From: Desulfobacterales bacterium
GTDB taxonomy: Bacteria > Desulfobacterota > Desulfobacteria > Desulfobacterales > Desulfobacteraceae
NCBI GenBank assembly: GCA_022361535.1
Contig: JAKSAU010000773.1
Coordinates: forward strand, 1-10,590
Length of the DNA: 10,590 nt
Direction: 5' to 3'
Part shown: one piece after another, positions 1 to 5,613 of the stretch
Layout of the letters: every line of letters begins with the position of its first letter
Numbering within the stretch: position 1 is the stretch's first letter
Position numbers and translations under genes: made by a program
Notes under the pieces: generated by a model
What the model saw: the letters and a program-made list of their open reading frames with translations, nothing else
Told to the model about the DNA's origin: nothing
The model's database searches: none

Positions 1-77
1 GCTCGTTAGTTCTAAGAAGACGGCATCAGGCGGATTTTTGAAAAAAATTCGGCAGCCGCTTCTTAGAACTAACGAGC
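1..77. repeat. Long near-perfect palindrome (hairpin-forming element)
   Basis: The outer arms at 1-19 (GCTCGTTAGTTCTAAGAAG) and 59-77 are perfect reverse complements. After a bulged A at 20, CGGC (21-24) pairs with GCCG (55-58). An inner helix pairs 31-38 with 44-51 (one G-T wobble) around a 5-base loop. The left arm starts at base 1, so the element may extend beyond the window. The right arm is followed by CGG and five Ts (81-85), so it could act as a terminator for an unseen plus-strand gene. It could equally be a REP/MITE-like palindromic element. It encodes nothing visible. Confidence 0.85.
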
Positions 78-107
78 CGGTTTTTGTTATATGGGATACC
101 CTTGTTC

Positions 108-146
108 ACCAGGGCCAATCGGAAATTTATTTTGAGACTTGATATA
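108..146. repeat. Dispersed ~38-bp repeat, copy A
   Basis: This stretch matches 7663-7700 in the same orientation with one indel and two substitutions; the shared core is GGCCAATCGGAAATTTATTT (113-132 here). It lies 67 bp beyond the stop of the TPR-GGDEF gene. Copy B lies just beyond the stop of the other GGDEF gene. Its function is unknown; a small repeated extragenic element or a remnant of a mobile element are the obvious options. I saw no strong internal inverted repeat. Confidence 0.8.
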
Positions 147-212
147 AGATATAGAACCGTAACCTTTTTAAATTGCGACTATCTGATAAGCAAATAACAT
201 CTTTTCTAAAAC

Positions 213-1745
213 TTAATTGGCAGCATGGGCACTATCAACACAGACTTTATTTCTACCGGTTTTTTTGCCTTCATACAAGGCCTGGTCGGCACGGGTAATG
301 ATTTCATCCGCATGCCGGTCCGACTCAGTGAACGAACTGACCCCTAAAGTTGCAGTGACATGAAGAATTTCTTCATTATCGTATTCAATCTCTAATTGTT
401 CGATTGCCTTGCGTAGTTTTTCTGCAAGTTGAATTGCGCCATCCATATCGGTTTCAGGAAGCATCAGCAAAAACTCTTCACCGCCCCAGCGGCATGCGAC
501 ATCCTGGTCCCGTATCTGACTCTTCAAAAGATTCGCCAGTGCTTTTAATGCTATATCACCCGTATTGTGGCCGTAGGTATCATTAAAAATCTTAAAATTA
601 TCAACATCCAAAAGAACGAATGAAAAAGTTTGGCTATGGCGCTTATATCGTGCCATCTCTCCCCGGATTGAATCATACATTTTTCTTCTGTTATCCAACC
701 CGGTCAATGGATCTGTTTGTGCGAAAACTTCCATTTTATTATACGCAACCTGCAAAGCATCATTCTGGCTTTTTATAATGGTATTGGTCCGCTTCAAATC
801 ATTGTTTTTAAGTTTGTATAGTTCGATCTCCTTTTCTTTTCTCTCGATTTCATTCCTCATATGTATATCGGAGATCTTTTGATTTAATGTTTTTGAAAAA
901 TTGGACTCATTCAGAGCGTAAGCCTTTTTAAGATAAGATAGCGCGCCTTTATAATCGCCCATTTTCTCATATAATTCAGACAGATTAGATGTGAAGCGAC
1001 GCTGAAGAACTTGGTCCTTTAGTTCTATACTGTGCTCATAACCATCCAAAAGGAATGTTTGAGCTTTAAAATAAAGGCCTTTAGCTAAATAAGTTTGTCC
1101 GATATGGTTCATTATGTCGACAAGGCCTTCACTATAGTCATAAAGATTATACTCTTCTAAAGACTGAAAAAAATAGTGAATAGCTTCATCATAATTAAAA
1201 AGCTTTACATGTATGGCACCGAGCTGGCCGTATACTTTGCCCTTGAGCAACAGATGATCGGCATTTGCTGTCTTCTTTTCATATAGAGAATCTGCTTCCA
1301 TCAAACACTCTATTGCATCATGAAGATCACCCTTTTTAAGAGACATACGCCCGGTGCGGTATGCACAATCTGCAAGGCCGTTGCGGTCTTCACATTTCTC
1401 GTATAAAAAGCGCGCCTGTGCATAATAATCAAACGCCCTTTTATGGTCAGAAACAGATTCATAGACTTCCCCGATCAAAACAAGCACATTGGCCCGCAAG
1501 TCAGGTGAGACGTCCTGGGTGTCCATACGGTCGACGGCAGCATTCCAATGCATAAGCGCTTTATCCTGGCACCCTATACGGGATAATGTTTCTCCTGCCA
1601 GTTTATGAAAAAGAATGAGGAGATGAGGATTGTCTTCAACTATTGCAGCATCAATCCCTTTTCGCACTGTATCAAGAATGGTTGTGGGAGATTCCCCAAC
1701 CTGAGCACAGGCTATTTCATAATACTCGTGTGAACTATTATTCAT
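213..1745 (-). CDS. Cytoplasmic TPR-GGDEF diguanylate cyclase
   Basis: The 510-residue protein probably makes c-di-GMP from two GTP. Residues ~42-280 are helical repeats of TPR type (for example A-Y-x-x-G-x-x-x-x-K-G-D around 128-140, and the G-D-Y-K-G-A-L-S-Y-L-K-K-A motif at 263-275). A charged, probably coiled-coil linker covers ~285-340. The GGDEF domain occupies ~343-505, with DPLTGLDNRR at 345-354, the metal-binding D380 in LLDVDNFK, and an intact active-site GGEEF at 421-425. RDQD at 412-415, five residues before GGEEF, is a canonical RxxD product-inhibition site. There is no signal peptide or membrane segment, so input is presumably a cytosolic protein partner of the TPRs. No Shine-Dalgarno sequence precedes the ATG at 1745; the next in-frame Met is residue 74, inside the TPR region, so this start is kept. 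It lies downstream of the dehydrogenase gene but is separated from it by a terminator. Confidence 0.93.
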   Translation of the reverse strand: MNNSSHEYYEIACAQVGESPTTILDTVRKGIDAAIVEDNPHLLILFHKLAGETLSRIGCQDKALMHWNAAVDRMDTQDVSPDLRANVLVLIGEVYESVSDHKRAFDYYAQARFLYEKCEDRNGLADCAYRTGRMSLKKGDLHDAIECLMEADSLYEKKTANADHLLLKGKVYGQLGAIHVKLFNYDEAIHYFFQSLEEYNLYDYSEGLVDIMNHIGQTYLAKGLYFKAQTFLLDGYEHSIELKDQVLQRRFTSNLSELYEKMGDYKGALSYLKKAYALNESNFSKTLNQKISDIHMRNEIERKEKEIELYKLKNNDLKRTNTIIKSQNDALQVAYNKMEVFAQTDPLTGLDNRRKMYDSIRGEMARYKRHSQTFSFVLLDVDNFKIFNDTYGHNTGDIALKALANLLKSQIRDQDVACRWGGEEFLLMLPETDMDGAIQLAEKLRKAIEQLEIEYDNEEILHVTATLGVSSFTESDRHADEIITRADQALYEGKKTGRNKVCVDSAHAAN

Positions 1746-1752
1746 ACTGCAT

Positions 1753-1782
1753 GAAATAGGACGGCTGCCAGGGTTTTGTCAA
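1753..1782 (-). promoter_or_regulatory. Candidate promoter of the TPR-GGDEF gene
   Basis: On the minus strand a perfect -35 TTGACA (1782-1777) is followed after 18 bp by TATTTC (1758-1753), which matches only the first three bases of TATAAT. Transcription from it would begin almost at the ATG (1745), implying a leaderless or nearly leaderless mRNA. That agrees with the absence of a ribosome binding site, but the weak -10 keeps confidence low. Confidence 0.35.
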
Positions 1783-1841
1783 GATTAGTGATAAATATTC
1801 TTTAATCTTTAACTTAAAAAAACTACCCCCACCTCAAAATA

Positions 1842-1875
1842 ACACTGCGCTCCTATCAATTTAGGGGCGCAGTGT
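1842..1875 (-). terminator. Intrinsic terminator after the gabD-like gene
   Basis: Arms 1842-1855 and 1862-1875 pair over 14 bp (one G-T wobble; core ACACTGCGC/GCGCAGTGT) around a 6-base loop. On the minus strand the hairpin is followed by TTATTTTGA. It begins 26 bp after the dehydrogenase stop codon, exactly where a Rho-independent terminator is expected, and separates that gene from the GGDEF gene downstream. Confidence 0.85.
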
Positions 1876-1900
1876 CAAAACAAGCCTAATTTAGATAAAT

Positions 1901-3358
1901 TTATTCAATCCCTCCCATGCAAAGGTATTTGACTTCAAGATAATCATCCAGGCCATACTTTGATCCTTCACGGCCGTTTCCAGACTCTTTGATACCGCCA
2001 AATGGGGCGGCTTCGTTTGAAATCAGACCTTCATTAATCCCGACGATACCGTACTCAAGAGCTTCAGCCACACGCCATACGCGGCCGATATCCCTTGCAT
2101 AGAAGTATCCGGCAAGGCCAAACTCCGTATCATTTGCCATTTCAATAGCCTCTTGTTCAGTGTCAAATCGAAAAACAGGAGCCACCGGACCAAAAATTTC
2201 CTCTTTGAACACCCGCATTTCCGGTGAGACATTGGTTAGAATGGTGGGGTTGTAAAACCTGTCACCGATCTTGGAAGGTTCACCGCCCAAAACCACCTTT
2301 GCTCCCTTTTCAACAGCATCTTTAACAAAACCGTCTACATCGGCCACAGCATCTGCTGTAATCAGGGGGCCAATGGCAACACCTTGATCTGTACCTGGCC
2401 CCATTTTCATTTGATTAACTGCGGCGCTAAGTTTTTTAACAAAGGCATCATACACCCCAGACTGGACCATTAGACGATTAGAGCAGACACAGGTCTGGCC
2501 GGCATTCCTGTACTTTGAAATAATGGCTCCTGAAATCGCAGCATCAAGATCGGCATCATCAAACACGATAAACGGTGCATTGCCACCAAGTTCCATTGAC
2601 GTTTTTTTCACAGTGTCAGCGCACGCTTTAATTAAAGTTTTCCCGACAGCCGTAGACCCTGTAAAAGTCAGTTTCTTTACTATGGGATTTGATGTCAGAG
2701 CATCTCCGATGGCCCGGGTTTGGCCGGCAACCACATTTACCACCCCGGCAGGAATGCCAGCCTGTCCTGCTAGTTCTGCCAGGGCCAGGGCAGACAACGG
2801 CGTATAACCGGCAGGCTTGCATACTACTGTACAGCCTGCAGCCAAGGCAGGTGCAATTTTTCGTGTCAACATGGCATTGGGAAAGTTCCAGGGAGTAATA
2901 CAGGCCACGACACCCACCGGCTGCTTAATACAGACAATACGCTTGTCACTGGACGGCTGGGGAATGGTATCTCCGTATATTCTTCTGGCTTCTTCTGCAA
3001 ACCACTTGATGTAGGCTGCTCCATAGCGAATTTCCCCGGCCGCTTCAGCCAGGGGTTTGCCCTGCTCTTCTGTCAACAGGGCTGCCAGGTCATCAACATT
3101 GTCCATGACCAGCTCATACCATTTGTATAGCAAGTCCGCCCGAATGGTTGCTGTTGTCTTTTTCCAGGATTCATATGCTTTGTAGGCGGCCTCTATAGCT
3201 CTTTGCGTTTCCTTTTCACCGCACCGGGCGACTTGGGCAATGACCTTTCCTGTGGCCGGGTTATCCACATCAAAGACCGACCGATCATCACTTTCCATCC
3301 ACTGACCGTCGATATATGCACCTTTTTTTAAAAGTTCCTTATTTTTTAACTCAAGCAT
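1901..3358 (-). CDS. gabD: Succinate-semialdehyde dehydrogenase, GabD type
   Basis: This is a 485-residue aldehyde dehydrogenase, the usual length for the family, likely oxidising succinate semialdehyde to succinate with NAD(P)+ in the cytosol. Visible motifs are TPWNFP with the catalytic Asn158, CKPA with cofactor-binding Lys181, MELGG with the general base Glu257, GQTC with the nucleophile Cys290, and EEIFGP with Glu387. The C-terminal stretch with APFGGIKESG, GREGSKYG and DDYLEVKYLC (451-480) is characteristic of GabD. Cys290 and Cys292 form a C-x-C pair like that of SSADH enzymes. The position after KPA, Ser in the NADP-preferring E. coli GabD, is Gly184 here, so cofactor preference is uncertain. 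The start is supported by AAGGAT 5 bases upstream. No GABA transaminase is nearby; a related semialdehyde substrate is possible. Confidence 0.92.
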   Translation of the reverse strand: MLELKNKELLKKGAYIDGQWMESDDRSVFDVDNPATGKVIAQVARCGEKETQRAIEAAYKAYESWKKTTATIRADLLYKWYELVMDNVDDLAALLTEEQGKPLAEAAGEIRYGAAYIKWFAEEARRIYGDTIPQPSSDKRIVCIKQPVGVVACITPWNFPNAMLTRKIAPALAAGCTVVCKPAGYTPLSALALAELAGQAGIPAGVVNVVAGQTRAIGDALTSNPIVKKLTFTGSTAVGKTLIKACADTVKKTSMELGGNAPFIVFDDADLDAAISGAIISKYRNAGQTCVCSNRLMVQSGVYDAFVKKLSAAVNQMKMGPGTDQGVAIGPLITADAVADVDGFVKDAVEKGAKVVLGGEPSKIGDRFYNPTILTNVSPEMRVFKEEIFGPVAPVFRFDTEQEAIEMANDTEFGLAGYFYARDIGRVWRVAEALEYGIVGINEGLISNEAAPFGGIKESGNGREGSKYGLDDYLEVKYLCMGGIE

Positions 3359-3375
3359 GGTTTATCCTTTTTACA

Positions 3376-3396
3376 TATTAACACTTTATTAACACT
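3376..3396 (-). repeat. Tandem 10-bp direct repeat in the gabD leader
   Basis: TATTAACACT occurs at 3376-3385 and again, identically, at 3387-3396, an 11-bp period or about one helical turn. On the coding strand it reads AGTGTTAATA twice. It lies between the predicted promoter (3430-3458) and the gabD start. This is the geometry of a regulator operator, but I recognise no specific regulator and the sequence is AT-rich. Confidence 0.5.
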
Positions 3397-3429
3397 CATT
3401 ATATATATGGCAATATAGGGTTTGGGAAC

Positions 3430-3458
3430 TTTATACCGTATCAGAAGAAGCATAACAA
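3430..3458 (-). promoter_or_regulatory. Candidate sigma70-type promoter of gabD
   Basis: Minus-strand TTGTTA (3458-3453, four of six consensus matches) is separated by 17 bp from TATAAA (3435-3430, five of six). The start point would lie near 3423, giving a leader of ~65 nt that contains the tandem repeat. A second perfect TATAAT at 3403-3398 has no recognisable -35. The presence of a promoter suggests gabD can be transcribed apart from the upstream solute-binding gene. Confidence 0.5.
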
Positions 3459-3487
3459 CCGAAAGAGAATGCGTTGCGAAACAATCC

Positions 3488-4246
3488 CTACCAATCCATT
3501 TCGTAAGGCTGCCAGTCAAAAAATGGTTTATGTATTTTATCCATTATCTCATTGAGTTTCCCACTGACTCTAAGTTCTTGGATGATTCCTGACAACACGG
3601 CGTCCAAAGACTCTGACCCCGGCCCACCTTTCATTACCAAATGAATTGGCACTCTGGAGTGAAGTTGACGGCGCAGTGTTTTTATTTTGTGCTCCCGAAT
3701 ATATGCATCACCTTCATCCTGGGAGATGATGAATCCGTCTGACCGGCCACCCATAACTTTTAACAATCCGCTTTCCACAGAGGAAACCTCGCCGCCATGG
3801 CGGTTCAACGTCAATGGTTTATGCCCGCGGATTACGTCAATTTTATATTGATACAAATGGTCCAGATCTAAACCAGGTCTATCTGCTCTGCTATATAAAA
3901 CCGTCTGATGGAACCCGATAGGTTCGGATGAAAAAAGCAAGCCTTTTATCGGGTTGCCTTGTTTCGTTTTGATAAGGGGCAGGCAAAAATCCGCAGCACC
4001 TTTTTTAAGCATAATGATGCTTCGTTTAAACGGAAACACCCCAACGATATCTATTGATCCAGCTTTATATGCTTCATCAATTGCACTGACAAGTTCCATA
4101 AAGCCGCCGCGATAAACGCCTTGATCGTCAGCCCAAGCAAGGCCGGGGACTTCATTGACGACAACCTTCAGGCTTTTAGCGTGCAATTTATCGCAATCAC
4201 AACAAAACAAAACCCAAATAACTAATATGGGCAAACATTTTTTCAT
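3488..4246 (-). CDS. Orphan periplasmic solute-binding-like protein (SBP_bac_3-like)
   Basis: This 252-residue protein has a basic start (MKK), a hydrophobic segment (~5-17) and a likely signal peptidase site after LHA (residue 23), so it should be periplasmic. The mature part resembles the two-lobed amino-acid-binding fold: a first strand KVVVNEVPG, the GGFMELVSAI segment (48-56), a helix with FPFKRSIIMLKKGAADFCLP (71-90), a hinge region near 133-140, and a C-terminal helix ELRVSGKLNEIMDKIH. Such proteins are ABC-uptake receptors or free-standing sensory proteins. No permease or ATPase gene is in the window, so a sensory or accessory role is possible. It is divergent from the FecR/OmpA/CHASE2 operon. 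No clear Shine-Dalgarno precedes the ATG, and the next Met is too far inside to be the start. Family assignment is moderate and the ligand unknown. Confidence 0.75.
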   Translation of the reverse strand: MKKCLPILVIWVLFCCDCDKLHAKSLKVVVNEVPGLAWADDQGVYRGGFMELVSAIDEAYKAGSIDIVGVFPFKRSIIMLKKGAADFCLPLIKTKQGNPIKGLLFSSEPIGFHQTVLYSRADRPGLDLDHLYQYKIDVIRGHKPLTLNRHGGEVSSVESGLLKVMGGRSDGFIISQDEGDAYIREHKIKTLRRQLHSRVPIHLVMKGGPGSESLDAVLSGIIQELRVSGKLNEIMDKIHKPFFDWQPYEMDW

Positions 4247-4552
4247 AGAAAAAAATATAAATAAGTATGTATTGTAACCATTTTCAGTATTAAATCTGGG
4301 TATCTTTATACGATTTTATCTTTGAGAATAAAACGACAAAATAAAAATCCATGTTTTATCGAGCTGCAATTTGAAAAAATCATCTCTAAAGCCCGTCACT
4401 CTTGAAACCAAGGTTTTATATGCCTTGACATGTTTTTATCTTTCTAAGTATAACTCTATCTGTTAGGATTGTTCCCGATCATTAAAACCGTTTTAAAAAT
4501 CTCGCAGAATAACATAATGTTTCTGCCCCCAGGATCGACCAAGGAGTCCTAT
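4247..4552. other. Divergent intergenic region
   Basis: This AT-rich 306-bp region separates the solute-binding gene (minus) from the FecR gene (plus). It holds the plus-strand promoter at 4425-4454 and an imperfect leader hairpin at 4504-4526 (GCAGA/TCTGC and AACA/TGTT with a 2-nt bulge and 3-nt loop). For the minus strand only a lone TACAAT (4276-4271) was seen, 25 bp before the ATG, with no matching -35. I found nothing resembling a c-di-GMP riboswitch or another known RNA. Confidence 0.6.
4425..4454 (+). promoter_or_regulatory. Sigma70-type promoter of the FecR/OmpA/CHASE2 operon
   Basis: A perfect -35 TTGACA (4425-4430) and TATAAC (4449-4454, five of six matches) are separated by 18 bp. 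Transcription would start near 4461 and leave a leader of ~90 nt before the FecR-protein ATG at 4553. This is the best consensus promoter in the window. Confidence 0.7.
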
Positions 4553-4996
4553 ATGAAGAATTATCTCTTTTTATTTGTTACTTCATGCTTTTTAATCATA
4601 ATAAGTACTGCGTTCGCACAAGAAAAAGCAGCCCTGATAAAAACTGCAACCGGTAACGTTAATATCCAGAGAGGAGAAAAGGTACTAACGGCAAACCAAG
4701 GATCAGACCTTCTCACGGAAGATATACTTTTAACGGGCGACAAAAGCTATGCGGGGTTGATCTTTACCGATGGAACGCGATTCACCTTGGGCCCAAACAG
4801 CCAGTTTCAATTGAATCAATACCGGTTTGAACCGAAAAACCAGGCATATGCATTCTCCATGTACCTTGAAAAAGGATCAGGCCTTTATAACTCAGGTAAA
4901 ATCAGCAAACTTGCTCCTCAAGCAGTGAAATTATCTACGCCTAAAGCCACTGTTGGCATACGGGGCACCCGGTTCATTATCAATGTTGAAAATTAA
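4553..4996 (+). CDS. Small secreted FecR-domain protein
   Basis: The protein has 147 residues from the ATG preceded by AAGGAG (4541-4546). An in-frame ATG at 4469 was rejected because it lacks a ribosome binding site and would bury the signal peptide. Residues 1-22 form a signal peptide with cleavage after AFA. The mature part is a single FecR domain: KTATGNVNIQRG (30-41), LTEDILLTGDKSYAGLIFTD (54-73) and the signature TPKATVGIRGTRF (129-141). Unlike classical FecR it has no cytoplasmic anti-sigma segment and no transmembrane helix, so it should be a free periplasmic or surface-associated protein. Its stop codon overlaps the ribosome binding site of the OmpA-family gene, implying coupled expression. 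Its role is inferred to be in sensing or scaffolding with the CHASE2 protein; the ligand is unknown. Confidence 0.88.
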   Translation: MKNYLFLFVTSCFLIIISTAFAQEKAALIKTATGNVNIQRGEKVLTANQGSDLLTEDILLTGDKSYAGLIFTDGTRFTLGPNSQFQLNQYRFEPKNQAYAFSMYLEKGSGLYNSGKISKLAPQAVKLSTPKATVGIRGTRFIINVEN

Positions 4997-5006
4997 GGAG
5001 CATTCA

Positions 5007-5600
5007 ATGATTAAAAATTGTATTTTCCTCATTTTAGGACTTTTGCTGCTTTGTTCCTGCGGATCAAAAACAACTGTAATTCTGCTTCCCGAAGAAGACG
5101 GGCAAACAGGCCAGGTTGTTGTGAAAAACCAGGCAGCAGAGACTGTCCTTACACAACCTTATACTTATGCGGCTGTAAGCAATGAGACATCAAGCCCTGA
5201 AAGCAAACCAATTACACAGGATTCGGTAACGACCTCTTATGATGGTTTGATCAAAGCTGAGCCACTGAAACCGGCTTCGTTTATTCTCTATTTTAAATCA
5301 GATACTGTCACACTTACACCTGACAGCATGAAAATGATCCCGCAGGTTATTAAAACCGCCCAGGAAAGGGAGCCGTCACTTGTAAGTGTAATTGGGCATA
5401 CAGACACAAAAGGTGAAGCCAGTTATAATTATGAATTATCTGTAAAACGAGCTAAAGCCGTGGTAGAACGCCTTAAAGAATCCGGTGTACAATTAAAAAA
5501 GATAACTGTCACATACCATGGTGAAAACGATTTGTTGATCCCAACTAAAGATGATGTGTCAGAACCCAGAAACAGACGTGTAGAAATAATGATAAGGTAA
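5007..5600 (+). CDS. OmpA-family peptidoglycan-binding lipoprotein
   Basis: The protein has 197 residues from the ATG at 5007, preceded by AAGGAG (4995-5000), which overlaps the previous stop; an upstream ATG at 4953 would overlap the FecR gene and disrupt the signal peptide. A lipoprotein signal ends in LCSC, with Cys18 the likely lipidated residue followed by Gly, so outer-membrane anchoring is expected. Residues ~20-88 are a low-complexity, Ser/Thr/Pro-containing linker. The OmpA C-terminal domain covers ~91-197: ILYFKSDT at the start, GHTDTKG (130-136), the N-x-x-L-S-x-x-R-A motif (141-149) and a final RNRRVEI. Asp133 and Arg148 are 15 residues apart, the spacing of the diaminopimelate-binding pair in OmpA. 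It probably ties the outer membrane to the cell wall or reads peptidoglycan state for the CHASE2 protein encoded 13 bp downstream. Confidence 0.9.
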   Translation: MIKNCIFLILGLLLLCSCGSKTTVILLPEEDGQTGQVVVKNQAAETVLTQPYTYAAVSNETSSPESKPITQDSVTTSYDGLIKAEPLKPASFILYFKSDTVTLTPDSMKMIPQVIKTAQEREPSLVSVIGHTDTKGEASYNYELSVKRAKAVVERLKESGVQLKKITVTYHGENDLLIPTKDDVSEPRNRRVEIMIR

Positions 5601-5613
5601 TTTTGGAAAGCCC

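Noticed and set aside
1..77. Integron attC site
   Set aside because: The arms run GTT on the left and AAC on the right, the reverse of the attC layout, and neither matches RYYYAAC/GTTRRRY; no integrase or cassette is visible.
2523..3014. Several plus-strand open frames inside the gabD gene
   Set aside because: They are antisense shadows of a strongly conserved dehydrogenase, with no ribosome binding sites or family features.
4313..4440. Three TTTTATC motifs (4314, 4354, 4434) as a possible operator array
   Set aside because: Spacing is irregular and the region is very AT-rich, so chance is a sufficient explanation.
4469..4552. N-terminal extension of the FecR protein from an ATG at 4469
   Set aside because: No ribosome binding site, starts only ~8 bp after the predicted transcription start, and would place 28 polar/mixed residues ahead of a clear signal peptide that has its own AAGGAG.
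4461..4552. c-di-GMP riboswitch in the leader of the CHASE2 operon
   Set aside because: The ~90-nt leader has only an imperfect short hairpin and lacks the conserved GEMM core and paired stems.
4953..5006. Earlier start of the OmpA-family gene at 4953
   Set aside because: It overlaps the FecR coding region and disrupts the lipoprotein signal; the ATG at 5007 has a strong AAGGAG at ideal spacing.
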